A stretch of DNA of 13,543 nt from Taishania sp. (GCA_030150045.1 JASLGM010000004.1:1-13543), one strand, 5' to 3'. Shown: positions 5,733 to 13,418, numbered from the stretch's first letter. The notes: generated from the sequence alone by a model not told the origin. Numbers and translations: made by a program.

Positions 5733-5788
5733 AAAAAAAATGGAATTAAATTATCGATTGAAATGTTAATTATCCGTATTCTTCAGAG

Positions 5789-5820
5789 AAAAAAAAGGGG
5801 GTGATTTCTTCCCCCCCCTT
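5789..5820 (-). terminator. Intrinsic terminator of the GEVED/T9SS gene
   Basis: On the - strand a G-rich arm (5811-5818, eight G) pairs with CCCCC (5797-5801) around a 9-nt loop, and T8 follows (5796-5789). It lies about 28 bp past the stop of the gene ending at 5848 and separates it from the VOC gene. Confidence 0.85.
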
Positions 5821-5847
5821 AACTAACTTAAAGATGAGTTGTTTAGA

Positions 5848-7383
5848 TTAATTTTTCACGATTCTTTTTACAATTTTATCTGTACCTGTTGAAATCATAA
5901 CATTGTATGTTCCTGCAGAAAAAGAAGAAAGATCAATCGTTGTATTTTGTCCAGTTGATGACAATAAAACTCGACCTGAAATATCTGTTACTTGGATTTC
6001 AGATTTTACGTTTAAGCCACTTATTTTGAAAAGACCATTGGTTGGATTTGGGGCTAAAGTAATTCCGTCGAGAATTGTTTTTTCAACATTTGAATAAGCC
6101 ACAATATTTATTTTATAATCTTCTGTTTCTCCAAAACCTTGCCCCACTTCACAAGCTTGGTCATCAGTAGCATTCGCTGCAGGAACAGGCGCAACTCTCA
6201 CTCGCATAAGTGTTTCTCCTAATATTGCTGTTGCAGGAATAGTAATGTTACCAGATACAACACTTCCTGAACCTGTTCCGATAAATGTAAATTCATTTTG
6301 ATCTAAGGTTCCGTTCTGGTTATAATCGATCCATACAGAAACAGCTTCGGTAGTAAAACCATCACCAACAGTTACTTTAATTGGATAAGTTACGGATGCT
6401 TCGAAGTTTCCTATAGAATTATTTGTGTAACTAGAATATCCATCATGACCACATGAAGAAATGTTTTCATAGTTCAAAGAAGGTAATTCTACTTTTGTTA
6501 TTACATCATCATCACTACAAACTAAAACAGGTGTACAGTAACAGTTGATTGGGTCTTTAATAGTCACCAAAACTTGTGATGTCGTTTTTGTAGCTTGTGA
6601 ATGACTACAAGTTATTAATGAACGAAGAATGATTTCTTCCGTAATAACTAAAGAGGATGCTTCTCCCAAAAATGGTGTGTTTATATTTGTCCATGTTGTA
6701 CCATTATCTGTTGAAGATTGTAGTTGTGTGGTGATTCCGTTTGAATTGAAACGTGGTAGAATTTCGAACTCAAATAAATCGCCTTCACACACTTGATTAT
6801 TATTGTATGACATACTGAAGTTGATGGTATTGATTGCATTACAATCTGGTGCTGCAGTGATATTGAAGGTGTAATCCTCGAATTCACCGTATAACAAACC
6901 AGTATTGTTACATCCATCTAAAGGGTTGACGGTTCCAGCTGCTTTTAGAAAAAAGCGTGCAGTGTAATTTCCAGGTGCTATATGTGCAGGGATACGTATC
7001 ATAGATTGAATTTCATTAAAACCTTGAGAATTTCCAACTAATTGAAATTCATCAGCTGTAAAATTATCATCGTTGTTATAATCGATCCATAAACCAAGTG
7101 ATTCATTAGCGAAGCCTTGGCCAACTTCTGCAAGAATATGGGTTTCCGTTCCAGCTACAATATTTGTACTCATAATACGGTAATCACCATATCCATTTGG
7201 CGAACAAGTGGTGACGTTGTCAATTGTTCCAATTTGTATGCGATTAATCACATCATCATCGGAGCAATCACTAGAAACTGTACAAAGAGATTTATTAACA
7301 TCTTGATTTCGTTGTCCAAAAACAGAGCTACTTGCAAGAAGTGTTGCAAATAAAGTAGTACTTAACATTGATTTTGTTGTCAT
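5848..7383 (-). CDS. Secreted GEVED-domain protein with T9SS sorting signal
   Basis: This 511-residue protein has a signal peptide at 1-23 (ending LASSSVFG before QRNQ). Two related modules of about 145 residues follow, at roughly 35-175 and 283-430. Each begins CSDDDVI and contains a cysteine followed by a GYG/GYS-Y segment, a WIDYN strand with an acidic N-x-D/N-G-type loop (LWIDYNNDD, VWIDYNQNG), and the defining acidic motif (GEFEDYTFNI, GETEDYKINI). These are GEVED domains, common in secreted Bacteroidota adhesins and enzymes. The acidic loops may bind calcium. An Ig-like linker lies between the modules. The C-terminal 70 residues are a type A T9SS sorting domain (LAPNPTNGLFKI, DISGRVL, SAGTYNVMI). 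No catalytic domain is present, so a structural or adhesive role is inferred. Confidence 0.88.
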   Translation of the reverse strand: MTTKSMLSTTLFATLLASSSVFGQRNQDVNKSLCTVSSDCSDDDVINRIQIGTIDNVTTCSPNGYGDYRIMSTNIVAGTETHILAEVGQGFANESLGLWIDYNNDDNFTADEFQLVGNSQGFNEIQSMIRIPAHIAPGNYTARFFLKAAGTVNPLDGCNNTGLLYGEFEDYTFNITAAPDCNAINTINFSMSYNNNQVCEGDLFEFEILPRFNSNGITTQLQSSTDNGTTWTNINTPFLGEASSLVITEEIILRSLITCSHSQATKTTSQVLVTIKDPINCYCTPVLVCSDDDVITKVELPSLNYENISSCGHDGYSSYTNNSIGNFEASVTYPIKVTVGDGFTTEAVSVWIDYNQNGTLDQNEFTFIGTGSGSVVSGNITIPATAILGETLMRVRVAPVPAANATDDQACEVGQGFGETEDYKINIVAYSNVEKTILDGITLAPNPTNGLFKISGLNVKSEIQVTDISGRVLLSSTGQNTTIDLSSFSAGTYNVMISTGTDKIVKRIVKN

Positions 7384-7554
7384 GTTCGATAGTTTAGTTA
7401 AATCAAAGAAAATAAATAAATGGTGAAATACTGAGTTAAATGTATTAAATGGTTATTGTAGTGAATATTTGATGGGATTATTTGAATTAATTAGGGAAAT
7501 AATATCATCGAATTATATTTTTTTATGAATTGTTTTTTCGAAAAACTTTCACAC

Positions 7555-7591
7555 AAAAAAAAGGGTGGCTTTCATAGAAAGTCACCCTTTT
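7555..7591 (-). terminator. Intrinsic terminator of the TonB-dependent receptor gene
   Basis: AAAAGGGTGGCTTT (7559-7572) pairs with AAAGTCACCCTTTT (7578-7591) over 14 bp with one G-T, around a 5-nt loop. On the - strand a run of eight T (7562-7555) follows. It lies 15 bp past the receptor stop codon and isolates the receptor gene from the GEVED gene. Confidence 0.92.
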
Positions 7592-7605
7592 AATAAATGT
7601 AATTT

Positions 7606-9468
7606 TTACTTTATCCAATTAAATTTCAATCCGACACTAAACCATCTATTCGGCATAGGAACAGCACCAGCTTCTTTATAGGTTGAATTCAAGAGGTTTG
7701 AAATATCTGTATAAATTGTAAACTGTTTGATTTTATAATTTAATCGCAGGTCTAGCAGAATATATGCTTTGTTTAACTCTCGTTCTATAAGACGATTGTT
7801 TAATTGAAAGCTAAAGCCTTTATAACCATAATTTACTCCAATAATCAATTGATTACGTAATGATTCTAAAACATATTTCGATTGTACATTTTCAACAGAT
7901 CTAATTTTAGGGTGTAAATAATTATAGCTTACAAAATAACCAAAAGAATGATGTTCTTTAATCTTTATTTGCTGACTTATTCGTGCATTAATGCCGTGAA
8001 TTTGATTACGACCGATGTTAAAGGGGGAATAAGGAACTCCTGGTTTTTCTCTCACCCAATCAATAAATTGGGATACATCTCGGAAAAAATATCCCGCTTG
8101 TACTTTAAGTGAGTTCCAAGCGTATTGAATGTTTGCTTCATATTGCCAAGCATTTTCCGGTCTTAAATCAGGATTTCCTACATTTCCTGGTTTTTGATTA
8201 AGATATAAATCTGTGAAAGAAGGAATACGTTGACCTGAACCTGCATTTACTGCAAATTTCCAGCCTGGTAAGAACAAGTATGCTAAGTCAACTCCAGGAT
8301 AAACTTGCCATCCAAAACTTGAATTGTAGTTGATATATGCACCAGCGTTAGCGACTAGTTTTTTCCAGTAAAAACCTTTATATTCTGCATAAATCCCATG
8401 GTTGTTACGGTCGTGTTGACCAATATTTGAACTGTTTATTGACTCAAATCTAGATTCCCAACCAAGTCCAAAATCACCAATTTTTGTATTTACACTTGCA
8501 TTGATTTCCGCCATCATTGCATTTGAAAAATGCATAGAACGTGCCTTACTAATGTTATGACGAAAATACCTGTAATCATCTTCATTGTATCGATTGCTTA
8601 AACGCGGGGAAATTGTAAACCGACCAAATTTGTGTTTTGAAGAAATACTGAAAATAGCTGTTTCTACAATTTCACGTGATTCTTTATCTCCAGGGGCTGC
8701 ATAAAAGCCATTTGCTCCAAAATCATTAAAGGTATAACCTCCAAGCCATTGGATGGAATGATTAGGGTTGAATTTATAGATTCCGTTGTAAAATAAACGA
8801 GTGTTATCTTGGGCTGTATTGTAACGTTGACCGTTGTATGCGTCCTTACTTATAGAAAGTAAATGGCTTTGCTTTTCAGTTCCAAAATTTCCAGTTAATT
8901 GAATACCTCCTCCGGCATAAAATCCTTTTCCATCACCAGCTTCTTTTTTTTCAAAAGACGAACCTGCATAGGTATTAACAGAGATAAAAGAAGATGAACT
9001 TTGCTTTGTTACAATGTTGATTGCTCCTGTTAATGCATTTACTCCATAAATCCTTGCAGCAGGACCTTTAAGCACTTCTATGCGTTCAATCGCTTCTAAA
9101 GGAACAGGAATATTAAGCATGTTGTGTGCCGTTTGTGCATCTAATAGTTTTACGCCATTGAGTAAAACCATGGTTTGTTCGAATGAACCTCCGTCGATAC
9201 TAACATCGGCTTGCGTACCCATTGGACCTCTTTGACGTAAATCAACACCACCAATATATGATAATAATTCATTGATAGATTTTACAGGCAATCGAGCTAT
9301 TTCATCTTTTGTAACAACTTGGATGTTACGTGCTGTCTGATTAAATGGAATTTGTAAACGATTTTCTTGAATGACAATCTCTTCTACTCTTGTTGTGTCT
9401 TTCTTTTCTTGACCAAACGACCATCCGCTGATCAAAAATGTACTCGTGTAAATGATAATTCTTTTCAT
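7606..9468 (-). CDS. TonB-dependent outer-membrane receptor, BtuB-sized
   Basis: This is a 620-residue outer-membrane transporter. It has a signal peptide at 1-19 (ending SGWSFG before QEKKD), a TonB-box-like stretch (VEEIVIQ, about 28-34), and a plug domain at about 40-155 with IARLPVKSINELLSYIGGVD, VSIDGGSFEQTMVLLNG and IERIEVLKGPAARIYG, the classical plug signatures. A 22-strand barrel follows, ending with the aromatic C-terminal strand WFSVGLKFNWIK. Length and plug sequence are like the compact vitamin B12 receptor BtuB, not the 1000-residue SusC type, and no SusD partner is present. Such proteins import scarce nutrients using TonB-ExbBD energy. The substrate is unknown. Only 95 bp separate it from the divergent MocR gene, too little for a cobalamin riboswitch, so B12 is less likely than a ligand tied to that regulator. 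Confidence 0.92.
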   Translation of the reverse strand: MKRIIIYTSTFLISGWSFGQEKKDTTRVEEIVIQENRLQIPFNQTARNIQVVTKDEIARLPVKSINELLSYIGGVDLRQRGPMGTQADVSIDGGSFEQTMVLLNGVKLLDAQTAHNMLNIPVPLEAIERIEVLKGPAARIYGVNALTGAINIVTKQSSSSFISVNTYAGSSFEKKEAGDGKGFYAGGGIQLTGNFGTEKQSHLLSISKDAYNGQRYNTAQDNTRLFYNGIYKFNPNHSIQWLGGYTFNDFGANGFYAAPGDKESREIVETAIFSISSKHKFGRFTISPRLSNRYNEDDYRYFRHNISKARSMHFSNAMMAEINASVNTKIGDFGLGWESRFESINSSNIGQHDRNNHGIYAEYKGFYWKKLVANAGAYINYNSSFGWQVYPGVDLAYLFLPGWKFAVNAGSGQRIPSFTDLYLNQKPGNVGNPDLRPENAWQYEANIQYAWNSLKVQAGYFFRDVSQFIDWVREKPGVPYSPFNIGRNQIHGINARISQQIKIKEHHSFGYFVSYNYLHPKIRSVENVQSKYVLESLRNQLIIGVNYGYKGFSFQLNNRLIERELNKAYILLDLRLNYKIKQFTIYTDISNLLNSTYKEAGAVPMPNRWFSVGLKFNWIK

Positions 9469-9524
9469 ATTGTATAAACAATGCTGTTAGGACAATTGCC
9501 CAGATTTTTATTTTGCAAATGTTG

Positions 9525-9532
9525 TATCTTTG
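9525..9532 (+). promoter_or_regulatory. -7 promoter box of the MocR gene
   Basis: TATCTTTG is an exact TAnnTTTG match 31 nt before the ATG at 9564. Predicted transcription starts near 9539, just before the first copy of the 12-bp direct repeat. No good -33 box has the usual spacing, which fits a promoter that needs an activator or is weak. Confidence 0.55.
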
Positions 9533-9543
9533 CCCTAGTTTTT

Positions 9544-9578
9544 AGTAGTCCAGTTGTTATAATATGAGTAGTCCAGTT
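9544..9578. promoter_or_regulatory. 12-bp direct repeat, putative MocR operator
   Basis: AGTAGTCCAGTT occurs perfectly at 9544-9555 and 9567-9578, with starts 23 bp apart, about two helical turns. The pair overlaps the leader and the first five codons of the regulator. MocR proteins such as GabR, PdxR and TauR are known to bind direct repeats in shared divergent promoter regions, so this is a natural autoregulatory operator. Coding constraint on the second copy does not explain the identical upstream copy. Confidence 0.6.
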
Positions 9579-11060
9579 TTTACTGTGTTAGAAAATAATA
9601 TTCATCTCCAAAGAGAGAAAGAAGAAGCTATTTATTTACAGATAACACAGCAAGTTATCCAATTGATATGCAGTAAAAAATTGACAGTGGGAACTAAATT
9701 GCCAGGAAGTAGAGTGATTGCAAATTTGTTAGAAGTACATAGAAAAACTGTTGTAGCAGCTATGGATGAATTGCAAGCACAAGGATGGTTAAGTATTCTT
9801 CCTAAGAAAGGAGCTTTTATTGAAAATCCACAGATAAAACTAAATCGATTGGATAGAGTAGATTCAGTTGGTAATCAAAAACTGTTTGCAAATGCAAGCT
9901 TCTCTTTTAAAAGGTCCTTTTTTCTAGATTCTCCTTTCGAAGAGCATAAATGTGATTTTGCATTTAATGATGGATTACCCGACATAAGATTGACAAAACT
10001 CGATGATCTTTCAAGGTATTATTCTTCCTCTCTTAAACGAAGACAGGTTTCACAACGTATCAATGACTTTTCTTTTAGAGGAAACCAATATTTTTTGGAA
10101 CAACTCTGTTATTTTTTGAATACTTCACGAGGACTTAAATTGCAGAAAGAAAATCTTTTAGTAACCAGAAGTACTGAAATGTGTTTGTATGTTCTTGCCC
10201 ATCTACTTGTGGAAGATGGAGACTGTGTTCTTGTCGGTGATAAAAGTTATTTTTCAGCTAACATGATTTTCCAACAAGCTGGGGCAAATATCAAAACTAT
10301 TCCGGTAGATGAAAATGGAATTCAAGTAGAAGAAATCAAAAAACGGTTCCAAAAAGGAGATATTCGTTTGATATATTTGAGCTCACAACATCATTATCCT
10401 ACAACAGTTGAAATGTCATCTGAACGTAAAATGGCACTTCAGGATCTTGCTGATCAATATCAATTCGTAATTCTTGAAGATGATTATGACTATGAGTTTC
10501 ACTACGAAAAAGAACAAGATTTACCAATGGCAAGTAACGATCCTTATGGAAGGGTTATTTACTTAGGTTCCTTTGGAAAATCATTGTTTCCTACTTTTCA
10601 GACCGGGTTTATTTGTGGACCTAAAGATTTGATTCACGCAGCTAATAAATTTCTTGGATTATTAGATCCTAAAGGTGATGTTGTAATGGAACAAACATTA
10701 GCGGAAATTATTGAAGAGGGCGAAATACACCGACATTTGAAAAAAGCTTTAAAAACATATAGAGAACGAAGAAATAATTTTGTAAGTCTTCTCAAAATAC
10801 AGTTTCAAGAAGCAATCCAAATTAAAATTCCATCTGGTGGATTAGCTATTTGGATGGAATGGACTGAACCGATTTCATTAATGAAATTGGCTGAACGTTG
10901 TCAACGTAAAGGAGTCTTTATTCCTCGTATTTGTATGTATCAGGATCAAAATCATTGCGCATTAAGACTTGGATTTGGACACCTTAATGAATTAGAAATG
11001 GACCATGTAGTAAAATGTATGTATCAAGAATATACTTTCCTAATAGAAGAAGTAAATTAA
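9564..11060 (+). CDS. MocR-family regulator (GntR head, aminotransferase-like body)
   Basis: This is a 498-residue regulator of the MocR/PdxR/GabR type. Residues about 20-86 form a GntR winged helix (YLQITQQVIQLICSKKLTVG, KLPGSRVIANLL, HRKTVVAAMDELQAQGWL, KKGAFIE). After a linker the rest is a fold-type I aminotransferase domain. The PLP-site residues are intact: the EDDYDYEF motif supplies the aspartate for the pyridine nitrogen (D306), and GSFGKSLFP supplies the Schiff-base lysine (K339), 33 residues later as in GabR. It should therefore bind PLP or a PLP-amine adduct and act as a dimer on DNA. Known relatives control vitamin B6, GABA or taurine genes. Here the only divergent neighbour is the TonB receptor, which makes that gene its likely target. 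Confidence 0.93.
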   Translation: MSSPVFTVLENNIHLQREKEEAIYLQITQQVIQLICSKKLTVGTKLPGSRVIANLLEVHRKTVVAAMDELQAQGWLSILPKKGAFIENPQIKLNRLDRVDSVGNQKLFANASFSFKRSFFLDSPFEEHKCDFAFNDGLPDIRLTKLDDLSRYYSSSLKRRQVSQRINDFSFRGNQYFLEQLCYFLNTSRGLKLQKENLLVTRSTEMCLYVLAHLLVEDGDCVLVGDKSYFSANMIFQQAGANIKTIPVDENGIQVEEIKKRFQKGDIRLIYLSSQHHYPTTVEMSSERKMALQDLADQYQFVILEDDYDYEFHYEKEQDLPMASNDPYGRVIYLGSFGKSLFPTFQTGFICGPKDLIHAANKFLGLLDPKGDVVMEQTLAEIIEEGEIHRHLKKALKTYRERRNNFVSLLKIQFQEAIQIKIPSGGLAIWMEWTEPISLMKLAERCQRKGVFIPRICMYQDQNHCALRLGFGHLNELEMDHVVKCMYQEYTFLIEEVN

Positions 11061-11112
11061 AAAAAAGTAAACAAGGAATTCAGAGAAAATCCAAATCCCT
11101 TGACTTACCTAT

Positions 11113-11970
11113 TTAGATCAATCCATTTCTGAATTTTTCGGGAGTCATACCCGTATTCTTTTTGAAAAATGTAATGAAATAAGAAACGCTTTCAAACCCC
11201 AAAACACCCGCAATTTCATTGATGTTTCGGTAAGAATGTAGAAGCATTCTTTTCGCCTCCAAAGTTAATTTCCTCCGAATAATTTCTCCAGCTGTTAATC
11301 CCGTAGATTCTTTACAAATCTTATTCAAATAATTGGGTGAAACATGTAGAATTGAAGCGTATTCTGAAGGTAATTTTAGTTGTGAAAAATGCTCTTGAAT
11401 TAAGTGTTCAAATTGCATTATCTTTTCCGTTTTTACACTTCGGTATTGAAAGGCTAAAACCTTTTCTTTTCTACGCTCAATTTCTAAAAGTAGAACCATG
11501 AGATAAGAATGAAGCATCGAAAAGCAATCTTTTTTTGCATCCGTAAATTCACTAATCATCAGATTGATAATCCCCTTTATTCGTTCCGAACATACTTTAT
11601 CCATTTTCAAGATAAATTGATTTTCTGAGTCAATACAAGGGAAAGTATTTGAAATATGTGAAAATGAATGAAGTCTTAAACTAGATGCATTAAAGCAAAT
11701 GATTGTTCCAGTTATTTTTTTTGTAATTTCTATTTTGTTGATGCAGCCCGCTGGAATGACAATTAAATTCAGCTCATTAAAGGTAAGTTTTGTGAATTCT
11801 GAATACACAAAACCACCACCTTTTTCAACCAATATTAAGGTCGGATGTTGTTGAAAATGGGATAAAGAAAATACACACGGAAGGGTGCTCGTATCCGATA
11901 GTTCCATTATCCCAAAAGGCGTCTTCTGAAAGTCAAACCAAGTTGAACTGCAAACATGATTTGTTTGCAT
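11113..11970 (-). CDS. AraC-family transcriptional regulator
   Basis: This is a 285-residue protein. The N-terminal half (about 1-115) is a cupin-like sensor: a strand pattern with LILVEKGGGFVYSEF, LNLIVIPAGCINKIEI and GTIICFNASSL. The C-terminal 100 residues carry the two helix-turn-helix units of AraC/XylS proteins: YASILHVSPNYLNKICKEST (HTH1) and INEIAGVLGFESVSYFITFF (HTH2), ending KKNTGMTPEKFRNG, the usual signature. The sensor half is rich in cysteine (C7, C32, C76, C92, C112), unusual for a cytoplasmic cupin sensor and compatible with metal or redox sensing, though this is inference. It is the last gene of the SCO operon, 41 bp after the cysteine-rich protein, and converges on the MocR gene with no clear terminator between them. 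Confidence 0.92.
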   Translation of the reverse strand: MQTNHVCSSTWFDFQKTPFGIMELSDTSTLPCVFSLSHFQQHPTLILVEKGGGFVYSEFTKLTFNELNLIVIPAGCINKIEITKKITGTIICFNASSLRLHSFSHISNTFPCIDSENQFILKMDKVCSERIKGIINLMISEFTDAKKDCFSMLHSYLMVLLLEIERRKEKVLAFQYRSVKTEKIMQFEHLIQEHFSQLKLPSEYASILHVSPNYLNKICKESTGLTAGEIIRRKLTLEAKRMLLHSYRNINEIAGVLGFESVSYFITFFKKNTGMTPEKFRNGLI

Positions 11971-12011
11971 ATTGTCTGTTTTAATTCATAATATAAAAAG
12001 AAAAACAAGAC

Positions 12012-12395
12012 CTACTTTGGAGGGTGAAAAATTGAAAAAAGACGTTCGTTAGAAATCCTACAAGTGTAGAAATTAACAAAGGATTTTGTTTCCTTTATTA
12101 TCTTAAAACAAGAAGTGAAATTGATGACTGGAAAAGTTGCAATGAAAGATTCAATGATTTTTGTAGAAGGACCCGAATTTGGAATTGATGTGTTTCCTTC
12201 AGTAGGTTCGTTTTTTCGCAACTCCGACACCAAAAAACAGCTACCATTACAAACAGGAATAGCCTCAAATCGATTGATACAAATGTTTTGAGCAATATAG
12301 GTTTGATTGTAGTAAAAAGAAGCCATTGTGAATACCTTCGCAAAGAGATTTGAGAGAACACAAAAAATCAATATGTAAGCCAGTTTTGCGCGCAT
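12012..12395 (-). CDS. Small cysteine-rich membrane-anchored protein
   Basis: I start this at the ATG at 12395 (127 residues), not the upstream TTG, since MRAKLAYILIF then leads directly into the hydrophobic segment at about 5-25, a signal anchor. The outer part carries YIAQNIC39INR, then C49-NGS-C53-FL, giving a C-x9-C-x3-C pattern, with further cysteines at C96 and C112 and a terminal FHPPK. From memory, short Bacteroidota proteins with a C-N-G-x-C motif and a C-terminal HPP occur near copper and heavy-metal genes, but I cannot name a formal family. The gene lies 18 bp after the SCO gene and is clearly co-transcribed with it. A role as a periplasmic metal or thiol partner of SCO is inferred. 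Confidence 0.75.
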   Translation of the reverse strand: MRAKLAYILIFCVLSNLFAKVFTMASFYYNQTYIAQNICINRFEAIPVCNGSCFLVSELRKNEPTEGNTSIPNSGPSTKIIESFIATFPVINFTSCFKIIKETKSFVNFYTCRISNERLFSIFHPPK

Positions 12396-12413
12396 TTCCT
12401 GCAAAAATAAGAA

Positions 12414-13016
12414 TTAATCTTCTTTCAATAACTTATCAAGGTCATTTATTAATCGTTGGTTTTCTTTACTGCTTGTGCCATCATAAACACCTCTAATGAT
12501 ACCGTTTTTATCCACAAGAAATAATCCACCACCATGAATATATCCTCCCGGAGCTAAAGTGTCAGATTGTGCCATAGTGAAATAACTTTCTTTTGCTAAA
12601 TCATAAATTTCTTGTTGTTCTCCCGTCACGAAATTCCATTTTTTAGTGTCTATTCCCAGTGAAATTACATACGATTTTAATACCGAAGGACGATCATTTT
12701 CAGGGTCAATTGTATGTGATAAAAACAACACATCTGCATGGTTTTTATATTTCAAATAAAGCTCCATCATGTGATTCGTCATAATCGGACAAATTGTCGG
12801 ACAGTTTAAAAAAATGAAATCCGCTACATAAACTTTCCCTTTTGTGTCAGATGAAGAATAGATTAAGCTGTCTTGATTCAAAAAAGAAAACGGAAGGATG
12901 GGTAGATATGTAGTATCCAATTTTGATACTTCAAACCGCCCTAATTGTGGAAGTTTAGCTTCACGATGACACGAGAGATTTAAAAAATAAAGGAAACAAA
13001 ATCCCCACCTCAACAT
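12414..13016 (-). CDS. SCO1/SenC family lipoprotein (copper chaperone-like)
   Basis: This is a 200-residue protein with a short hydrophobic N-terminus ending NLSC16, a plausible though not canonical lipobox, so it is probably a lipoprotein outside the cytoplasm. The thioredoxin-like SCO fold is clear: VADFIFLNC72PTIC76P carries the CxxxCP copper-binding pair, SHTIDPENDRPSVLKSY follows as in SCO1, and H161 in GGYIHGGGLFLVD is the conserved third copper ligand, followed by DKNGIIRGVYDGT. All three ligands are intact. Family members deliver copper to, or reduce the thiols of, the CuA centre of cytochrome c oxidase. No oxidase genes are in view. It is the first gene of the operon, with a TATCTTTG box 17 nt upstream of the ATG. 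Confidence 0.93.
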   Translation of the reverse strand: MLRWGFCFLYFLNLSCHREAKLPQLGRFEVSKLDTTYLPILPFSFLNQDSLIYSSSDTKGKVYVADFIFLNCPTICPIMTNHMMELYLKYKNHADVLFLSHTIDPENDRPSVLKSYVISLGIDTKKWNFVTGEQQEIYDLAKESYFTMAQSDTLAPGGYIHGGGLFLVDKNGIIRGVYDGTSSKENQRLINDLDKLLKED

Positions 13017-13033
13017 AGCTATATAATTTTTTA

Positions 13034-13060
13034 CAAAGATACTAAATCTAAGTTGACAAA
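13034..13060 (-). promoter_or_regulatory. Candidate promoter of the SCO operon
   Basis: On the - strand TTTG (13060-13057) is followed after 15 nt by TATCTTTG (13041-13034), an exact -7 box. The spacing is shorter than the usual 18-20 nt. Predicted transcription starts about 11 nt before the ATG at 13016. Confidence 0.5.
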
Positions 13061-13070
13061 ATGGGCGTTC

Positions 13071-13161
13071 CCTTTCCCAAATTCTTGGAAAAGGTCAGGC
13101 TATCCGCTGTATTCCCTACCCAAGGCATAGGGTAGGGAGATGTCGCTCCTATCCTTAACGC
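13071..13161 (-). ncRNA. Structured intergenic RNA-like element B (same family as 917-1026)
   Basis: On the - strand, in order: GTTAAGGATAGGAGCGACATC with a weak CGTT/AGCG stem; a 9-bp perfect hairpin TCCCTACCC/GGGTAGGGA (13138-13130 with 13121-13113); the block AGCGGATAGCCTGACC (13108-13093); and a 10-bp terminal stem CCTTTTCCAA/TTGGGAAAGG (13094-13085 with 13080-13071) with a 4-nt loop. The blocks TAAGGATAG, AGCGACATC and ATAGCCTGACC are shared with element A, while both variable hairpins differ in sequence and still pair. It lies upstream of the SCO promoter, so it is not part of the SCO leader. Confidence 0.62.
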
Positions 13162-13330
13162 GAAATTCGTTTTCAAGAATTATGTTTCCATTGAAAATTG
13201 GAATTGAATATTAGTATAAAAAAGATTTTGTACTGATCGAAGTTTAGGATTTGAATTGAATCGGAGTTTACATTTTATAAATTATGTCTTAATTCCAAAT
13301 CTGTATTTTGAAACCTAAACGTCATAAATC

Positions 13331-13364
13331 ACAAAAGAGAGAAACTAGCGCTTCTCTCTTTTGT
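13331..13364 (-). terminator. Perfect 13-bp hairpin, probable terminator of the gene at the right edge
   Basis: ACAAAAGAGAGAA (13331-13343) pairs perfectly with TTCTCTCTTTTGT (13352-13364) around the loop ACTAGCGC. It lies about 55 bp past the - strand stop at 13419. The distal arm ends CTTTTGT, a modest U tract. The stem is symmetrical and could act from either side. Confidence 0.6.
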
Positions 13365-13418
13365 AAAACCTAAACTACTACTTATGAAAACTAACTCTTA
13401 CAATTATCAAAAGTTCAA

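Noticed and set aside
5903..6097. + strand reading frames inside the GEVED gene (5903-6097 and 7117-7353)
   Set aside because: Both are antisense shadows of a gene with a signal peptide, GEVED motifs and a sorting domain.
7384..7554. Hidden gene or regulatory RNA upstream of the GEVED gene
   Set aside because: The stretch is AT-rich with stops in all frames. Only a TTTTTCGAAAAA palindrome (7534-7545) stands out, and it is unremarkable for this base composition.
9469..9485. ATTGT/ACAAT inverted repeat just before the receptor ATG as an operator
   Set aside because: It is only 5 bp of AT-rich pairing with a 4-nt loop, which is expected by chance in this composition.
9469..9563. Cobalamin riboswitch before the BtuB-like receptor
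   Set aside because: The intergenic region is 95 bp, shorter than the roughly 200-nt aptamer, and I see no B12-box sequence.
12098..12361. 87-aa reading frame on the - strand
   Set aside because: It is out of frame inside the cysteine-rich protein gene, which has a signal anchor, conserved-looking cysteines and tight operon spacing; the alternative frame has none.
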